The position numbers and the translations under genes are program-made. Shown piece by piece: positions 58,374 to 64,000 of a DNA stretch of 64,000 nt. The stretch is from Channa striata (lineage: Eukaryota > Chordata > Actinopteri > Anabantiformes > Channidae): assembly GCA_033026295.1 (NCBI GenBank), contig CM065184.1, positions 6,575,501-6,639,500 of the forward strand. Reading direction: 5' to 3'. The notes below the pieces were generated by a model. It saw nothing but the letters and a program-made list of their open reading frames with translations, was not told the origin of the DNA and did no database searches. Each line of letters begins with the position of its first letter. Positions within the stretch are counted from its first letter, which is position 1.

Positions 58374-59299
58374 ATGATGCATTCAGTCACTCAAATAAAT
58401 ATCGTGTGGTCAGATCCAACTGCTGTGTGTCACGCAGTTTATGAGCCTGCTCGCTTTTAAGTGGCCTTTTAAGATGTTCTGCTGAGCCATTAGTAGCACT
58501 TTACCATAAAACTACATCATTTAGGGAGCTGACTGGCTGAATTGTGCATATGCCCTTTAAGATTGAGGTTACTAGTTGGACTAAAAGTAGGTCTGTCCTT
58601 TGTAAAGTGAATCTGTGCCTTTTTCTGCACACTTGTTTTTGCATTTATGTATATACAGCATGTTCTGTGTCTGTGCCTGTGGGCGTGCAAATGTGTAACA
58701 GAGACAGTGGGATATCTTTTATTTATATATTTAAGAGAAGAGGAAGTGAACAAATGGCCTGGCCGGCCTTTGCCTGGGGTAACTATGGACCTCCATATGT
58801 AGCATGTCCATCTTCTGGCCCTCATTCCCCGCATCATCTCCACAAGGGGCCCCTGGGGTCCAACTGACCCACCTCCATCCTGCATCCTCTGGCCCTCCAT
58901 CTCCGTCCACAGCCACGCTACATGTAGCACACTCCCGCCTTAGGCCACAGCTGACTTTCTCTGCAGTTTGCCGTGTTGTAGCGCACAGTGCAGACAACCC
59001 CTCTCTTCCTTTCTTTTGTCCCCTCAGAGAGGAGGGTGGGCTAAGGTTGACCGATTTAACAGCTGCTGGGTAATACACGGAAAGTCATTCGTTAAAATTT
59101 AATTGATCGCTCCATTCCCACCTCTACACTTGGTGGATGTTCTATCCGCTGTATGAGCATGGCTGAACAACGGATGCTATTCGTTCTATGGAGGTAGAAA
59201 AAAACAGCAGAAAGATGGCAGGGAGGCAGGATAAAATGAGTTGAGGCATCGTACAGTCCTGCAAAAATCCACGAGTATTCACGTGTTTTTAGCCTTCCA
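53535..59299. other. No gene seen
   Basis: Mostly AT-rich sequence. It includes an A-run at 57171-57184 and the CA microsatellite at 58337-58372. Open frames (for example 57252-57683 and, on the minus strand, 58517-58930) are compositionally simple and have no domain I recognise. Confidence 0.5.
58337..58372. repeat. (CA)18 microsatellite
   Basis: Uninterrupted CA run. Confidence 0.96.
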
Positions 59300-59700
59300 T
59301 CCATTTTCTGGAGCTTATTTGGAGCCAGGTCACAGTGACTGTAGAAACTGGGTAGTTAAAAGTGTTACCAGGCCAGATGAGATATACAGTAGTCCACACC
59401 AGAGTCTCCTACCACTCGGCCTGGCCAGGAAGTATTCTTTCCAGATGTTTGAACCATCTTAACTGGCTCTTTTCAATGTGAAGTAGCATTTCTAAGCTCG
59501 TTGCTGTATCTCTCCAACCACCCCATTGAGGAAACTCACACTGACCTCTTTTATTCACACTATCCAAAGATCATGACCACCATGACCAGGTGAGGGTTGC
59601 TCCATACTGGTTAATCAAAAGTTTTGCCTTCTGCCAAGGCTTCTCTTCACCACAGCAGTCCAGTTAGATTTTGCTGACATCACAGCAATGTACCCGTCAG
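59300..59700. mobile_element. Degenerate LINE-type repeat fragment of fish
   Basis: A row of blocks resembles a widespread fish interspersed repeat, in order: CCATTTTCTGGAGC, GATGAGATATACAGTAGTCC, TTGAACCATCTTAACTGGCT, TTTTCAATGTGAAGTAGCA, GAGGAAACTCACACTGACC, ATCATGACCACCATGACC and AGGTGAGGGTTGCTCC. In the consensus I remember, these read as a non-LTR retrotransposon fragment. It is heavily mutated, with no open frame. Family name and strand are not assigned. Confidence 0.6.
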
Positions 59701-61299
59701 TCACACAAAAAGTGCAAACTGTTCCAGTGCTTGCTGAAAGTCAAACCTGAAACCTAAGCCTAACCATAACTCTAGTCAATGCTAAAAACATTAAAACAAG
59801 AAAAACACTGATCCATCACTCTGTGTTTGATACACTAATCCATTGTAAGGGACATTTCCTTCATGGACCTTGGTAACTCTACCTAGAGAGGCTGATTACT
59901 GTTTACATTCAATTGAAGGAGAACTTTTTTAGTGACGTTATAGGAAGTACTATATTTGCTTTCTCTATCTCCATTGTAGAGATTTGGGAAAATGAAATCC
60001 TCTGCCGTGTATGTCCATTATAATGTTTAGGCTTTTTACTTAACTGAATGTGCCAAACAAATTTCTGGAGCAAAGCCTCCTCAATTTTTGATTAAGTCCA
60101 AAGTTATACAAAAACTGAATTCCTTTACATTTCAAACCTTTTAAATGTTTAAGCTATGCTTCAAAAGAAAATAAAACTGGGGACACCTGGTTATATACAG
60201 TAATGCATGTAAACTCATTCTACACATGGTATCATTACCAAGAGATGAAATCAGCAATAAAGTTCTACCTCACCATAATTCATACATCATAACCTGGTAG
60301 TTATGACTTTATGATGGACTGAGTTCAGCATGGTAAAAAAATATATATTGCTGATCAGCAGTCATAACATGCAGTAGGGTGCACTGCAGCTAGTTGTGTG
60401 TGGGGTTGTGCAGCCGCAGACCAGTCGGAGTAGCCATGCTGACCCTGTTCACTGATTGGTCTATGTGATGTATGTACATACTGTAAGTGACCGCTACATC
60501 TGCCCCCAGCACTTTCACCCCCCCTGGGAGCCTGTGGGCACAGCGCTGGCTAACCAAAGGCTGACTATGTGCCAACACCAGCGCCGTGCCTGTGGTCTGC
60601 GCACTTCAGAACCACTTAAAATGCAATCATTTCACATGAAAGCAATCAGCCACTAGCCCCAGGCAAAATTCTCACCCACTGAGCAGTGAAACTGTGAGTT
60701 CTATCTACACACAATCGCAGCACTGCCCACCCCCTTCTCTTCAGCCCGAATACAACTTCAGTCAACATATACTGCCACAGGCCTACAGTACATATTATCA
60801 TCAGTGATGGCTCGCACATGTTGAGAGCCTGCCAACCATACACGCTCAAAAGGAGACTCTTGTTCCCTGTACATTAGTAGCAGAGAGCAAGCAGCTAATT
60901 ATAAAACCACTCTCGGTGCCTGGTTGTTCCCAGGTATTGCTGCTGTGCTGCTCCATGCAGAGTGGGGAAAATGAGCCTGTCAACCCAGTCCCAAGATGGT
61001 GTGATGAGTGCAAATGAGGTAAGGCCCTAGAAGCCTCTTGGAGAGCTCCGCCAGGGGAGGTGGTGCTGTAGGGTGTGTAAATACACGTACAGACAGAGCA
61101 CATAGACTGATGGCTCTGATTTGTGAGCTGTCAGGGAAAGTGGGTCAATATGTGACAAACAAGAGGGACTTTCAGATCCTCATGCCAGCCGGCACAGTTG
61201 ACAGACCAACAGGTCTGTGGCGCACTGGGGCTGGGTTCAGAAACCAAATAACCACAGAACAATAAGTGGTTTGAGACTGTGACTGAGATATTGTCCTCT
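59701..61299. other. No gene seen
   Basis: About 1.6 kb without supportable exons or recognised repeats. Confidence 0.5.
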
Positions 61300-62552
61300 C
61301 GTCATATGGAATGTGTGATATTACCGTCCCTGCTGAATACGTCTGTTGTGCTACTGTTGTTAATAAGAAAGATGAAAATCGAGCAGTAGTTTATTCCTGT
61401 TGCACAGAGATGCGTGACGATGCCCGGGTCCAGCTTGTCATTATGGAAACACACAAGAAGTTGCAGTAGTGTCCAGCGGAGACGTGTGACAGGACACAAC
61501 AAGATGTCTCTGATGATCGGGAGTGTCCCGGCACCCAGGCTCTTTCTGTCATTAACGTCCATCACCGTCTGAACTGGCTTCACACAGACTGCCTGAAAAC
61601 CTGCCACGATCACAGCTTCACATGTGCACAGGCCAGCATGCTTTGATAGCACACTGCTTTCATTTATCCTTTCTGCACTTCCCTTTTCCCTTTCTCTCTT
61701 CATCTGCATTCCTCCACTCCCTCGCTCTGGTGAGGTATTATTAGCGGCTATACAGAAGATTTTATTTAGTTTTCCTGATTGACAGCCTTGGTGATACCTT
61801 CCTCTCATTAGCATATTATGCCGTTTACGCTCTATACCTGCCACTAATGATGGTGATTCCCAGACTGCCATTCCTGAATTAGTATGCTCCAGCCTGGGAG
61901 TCAGGGCTGCTAATCAGAGGCTGTGGTGAGAGGAGAAGGACGGCTTCAAATTACATCCTTCACAGTCAACAGGAGGTGCACATGAAAGTGCGACATCCTG
62001 CCGTTTTTCTCCGAGCTGAGGAAGTTTGCAGATCAACAGTGACAGCACCCCGCTTACCTCTGAGACACCCACTGGAGCATCTCCAATTAAAGGCCTCCTA
62101 TGATTTCCTCTATTAATAATAAATGCCCCAGAGCTCGGCATTGCTGTGATTGCTACGTGTCTGTGTGGCTTTTTAGTACGTGTACAAATTTGTGTGAGCA
62201 GTATGTTTGCTCGGTACCATGGTTGCAAGTATGTGTGTGTGTGGGTGTGTGTGTGTGTGTCTGTGCCATTTTCCAGGAGACTGTCCACGTGCTGTGTATC
62301 TACATTCACTTTGGTGTTTTGTTTCATGTGGTCTCCACCTCCTGTCTGTGGTGGTGGTTGCCTCATAATCACGACTGAAAAGCCATAACGTGGCTCTTTG
62401 GAAACTGAAGATGCCACATTGGATTTCAGCAGGAAATCCGAAGAGGTGCCTCTCTCTTCACTGCTGAGGTAGATGCCGAGAAGCTGCAGACAGAGTTCCT
62501 GGAAAAATGTGTTGCTGCAAACAGTCTGTCCCCGTGACTTCTGCACAAACAT
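61300..62552. other. Possible conserved non-coding region
   Basis: Two longer minus-strand frames (61302-61871 and 61914-62552) stay open but match no family I know, and the second runs through a CA microsatellite. The sequence at about 61740-61910 has dense homeobox-type sites (CTCATTAGCATATTATG, CACTAATGATGG) and mixed base content, which is more like a developmental enhancer than an exon. Confidence 0.35.
62231..62260. repeat. (GT)n microsatellite, interrupted
   Basis: GT run with one GGG interruption. Confidence 0.93.
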
Positions 62553-64000
62553 TGATCAGGTTCCTGAACACCTGGCATGCTGCAGCTCTTTATTAAGAGC
62601 AAGACTGCACTATTGTTACAATGATTACAGATTATGGGCTTCATAACCACCTCAGACGCAGATACAAAGGGCATCATACAGTAGGTGGAATTAGCAGCAC
62701 ACCACACCTCATCATAATAACAATAATTGAAGAGACACTGACATCTAGGTGAAGGGCAAGCCTTTTTCAGAGTAATTTGCAAAAATGAAGTGAGCTGATG
62801 TGAAGTGGATAGGAACTCTCCCGTAAATAAGGCTGGAGAATGTTTTCACAGAGGACAATGAGGCTGCCTGGTGCAGACATGACTTCAAAATGACTCATCC
62901 ACCTGGTTGCACCGTTTCTCATTTACCAAACACAGTCCATCACAGTGGTATATCGTAGCTACTCGAGCTGAAGCTAATGCATCCTGATTGCTGGTTTATT
63001 GACATCTCCTATCACTGCACAACAGCCCTTTGTATTTAAATGTCTTTTAACGTCTTTCACTCAATGTTGCAGCAGCATTCCCTCCACCATTCCATTTTGC
63101 AGATTCACCTGATTTTGCTAATGCCTCTAGGACTTAAATCAATATGCATGACTTGAGGTGTCAGTTATCAACACATGCGAGTGTTTTTTCAGGAAACATT
63201 ATCCTTCTCTGGCTCTTGATTTTTGCCTGAATAACACTGCTATGGATCAATGTGGAATACATCTGGTGGATAATTAACGCAACTTCACTATGGTATGTTA
63301 GGCTAACAAAGAAATGACTCACAGAATCCATAGGCACAGGGTTAGGAATGCACATTCTTGGCCATGGCATGCTATTGGACTCTGGGACACTCGGGGAGAA
63401 CCTTTCTTTTTTCTTTTGCTTTTCTCACATTTAATAGCTCCCCTTTTATATCTCCAACATTTCACAAAATGCCTGGTAGAAAAATGTCTTCCCTCACACT
63501 TTTCACTGCTATGCCGCCATGACATTTACCTAAAATAAAATAAAATAAATACCATACCTCCATACATAAGAAAGAAACAATCACAGCTCAGTACAAAAAC
63601 TTATTTTTCATCTATACCACCAACAAATCTCTAAAAATATTAGCCACATTGTTCCTTTGAGGTGATTATTGACAAAAAGAACTTACTTCCCAGACATCAA
63701 TTACAGTTGGATATTTTGAGAGGAGGTACACATAAGCAGAGAAATGAAGAAACTGCCTCAGACTCTTTTTTTTTTGCTTATTACCAGACTGTGTATATAT
63801 AGGCTGCAAACAGATTTAATCCTGAGTGTCACTGTTGGTCTGTGTTAACAGGAAAATGCTCTTAGCAGTGTGATGCCACAGTCACCTGGGAGTTTCGTCT
63901 GTATTGGACTAGACCTTGCTGGTCAAACTGCCATATGTGGAACTTAAATACAGTTGCAAAGTGAGTTGCACAGAGGACAATGAAGCAACTGCAGAGAATC
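62553..64000. other. No gene seen
   Basis: AT-rich sequence with short simple runs, such as AAAATAAAATAAAATAAAT at about 63532-63550. No exon or RNA gene is supported. Confidence 0.5.

Noticed and set aside
61914..62552. 212-codon minus-strand open frame as a gene
   Set aside because: It reads through a CA microsatellite as a His-Thr run, matches no family I know and has no start context. Kept only as part of a possible non-coding element.

Overview
The window is vertebrate nuclear DNA, most likely from a teleost fish. It has multi-exon genes with canonical GT-AG introns, CA/GT microsatellites, a degenerate copy of a fish LINE-type repeat and a non-autonomous terminal-inverted-repeat element. 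Exons are sparse and AT-rich intron or intergenic sequence dominates. There are no operons, prokaryotic promoters or CRISPR arrays.

One gene on the + strand fills the first two thirds (about 1.9 to 43.4 kb). It is the fish orthologue of TACC2 (transforming acidic coiled-coil containing protein 2). I rebuilt its exons by matching splice sites and reading phase: a myristoylation-type start exon (1959), a second exon with an acidic conserved-looking motif (6189-6433), a giant exon of about 5.5 kb (9178-14734), a further stretch after a frame break (14776-15254), two low-complexity exons (15906-16511 and 20408-20698), then the conserved core: the SSDS/FETPE exon (30879), the SDP-repeat exon (31252-32653), the YEIEYMEKIG exons, and the C-terminal TACC coiled-coil exons (39279-42497). 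With the frame break treated as a 41-nt intron, the coding sequence sums to a whole number of codons (3428 aa). All three start exons (1959, 24967 and 30052) feed the exon at 30879 in the same phase, so the gene can make one long protein and two short ones (about 1044 and 1088 aa). The start exon at 30052 closely resembles the N-terminus of TACC1.

After the tacc2 polyadenylation signal (about 43350) lies a small three-exon gene (44380-46741, + strand) for a 123-aa Ly6/uPAR three-finger protein with signal peptide, ten cysteines and a GPI-anchor-type tail.

From 46.7 kb to the end I find no supportable protein-coding gene. This part holds microsatellites, an old LINE-type fragment near 59.3-59.7 kb, a few CpG-richer patches, and a homeobox-site-rich stretch near 61.7-62.2 kb that looks like a conserved non-coding element. 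It may be intergenic or an intron of a gene outside the window.

The points most worth a second look are the frame break in the giant exon, the modular use of three start exons (two with MGxxxS starts), a candidate 9-nt microexon just before the TACC coiled coil, a third SDP repeat, and an RVxF-type PP1-docking motif in the giant exon.
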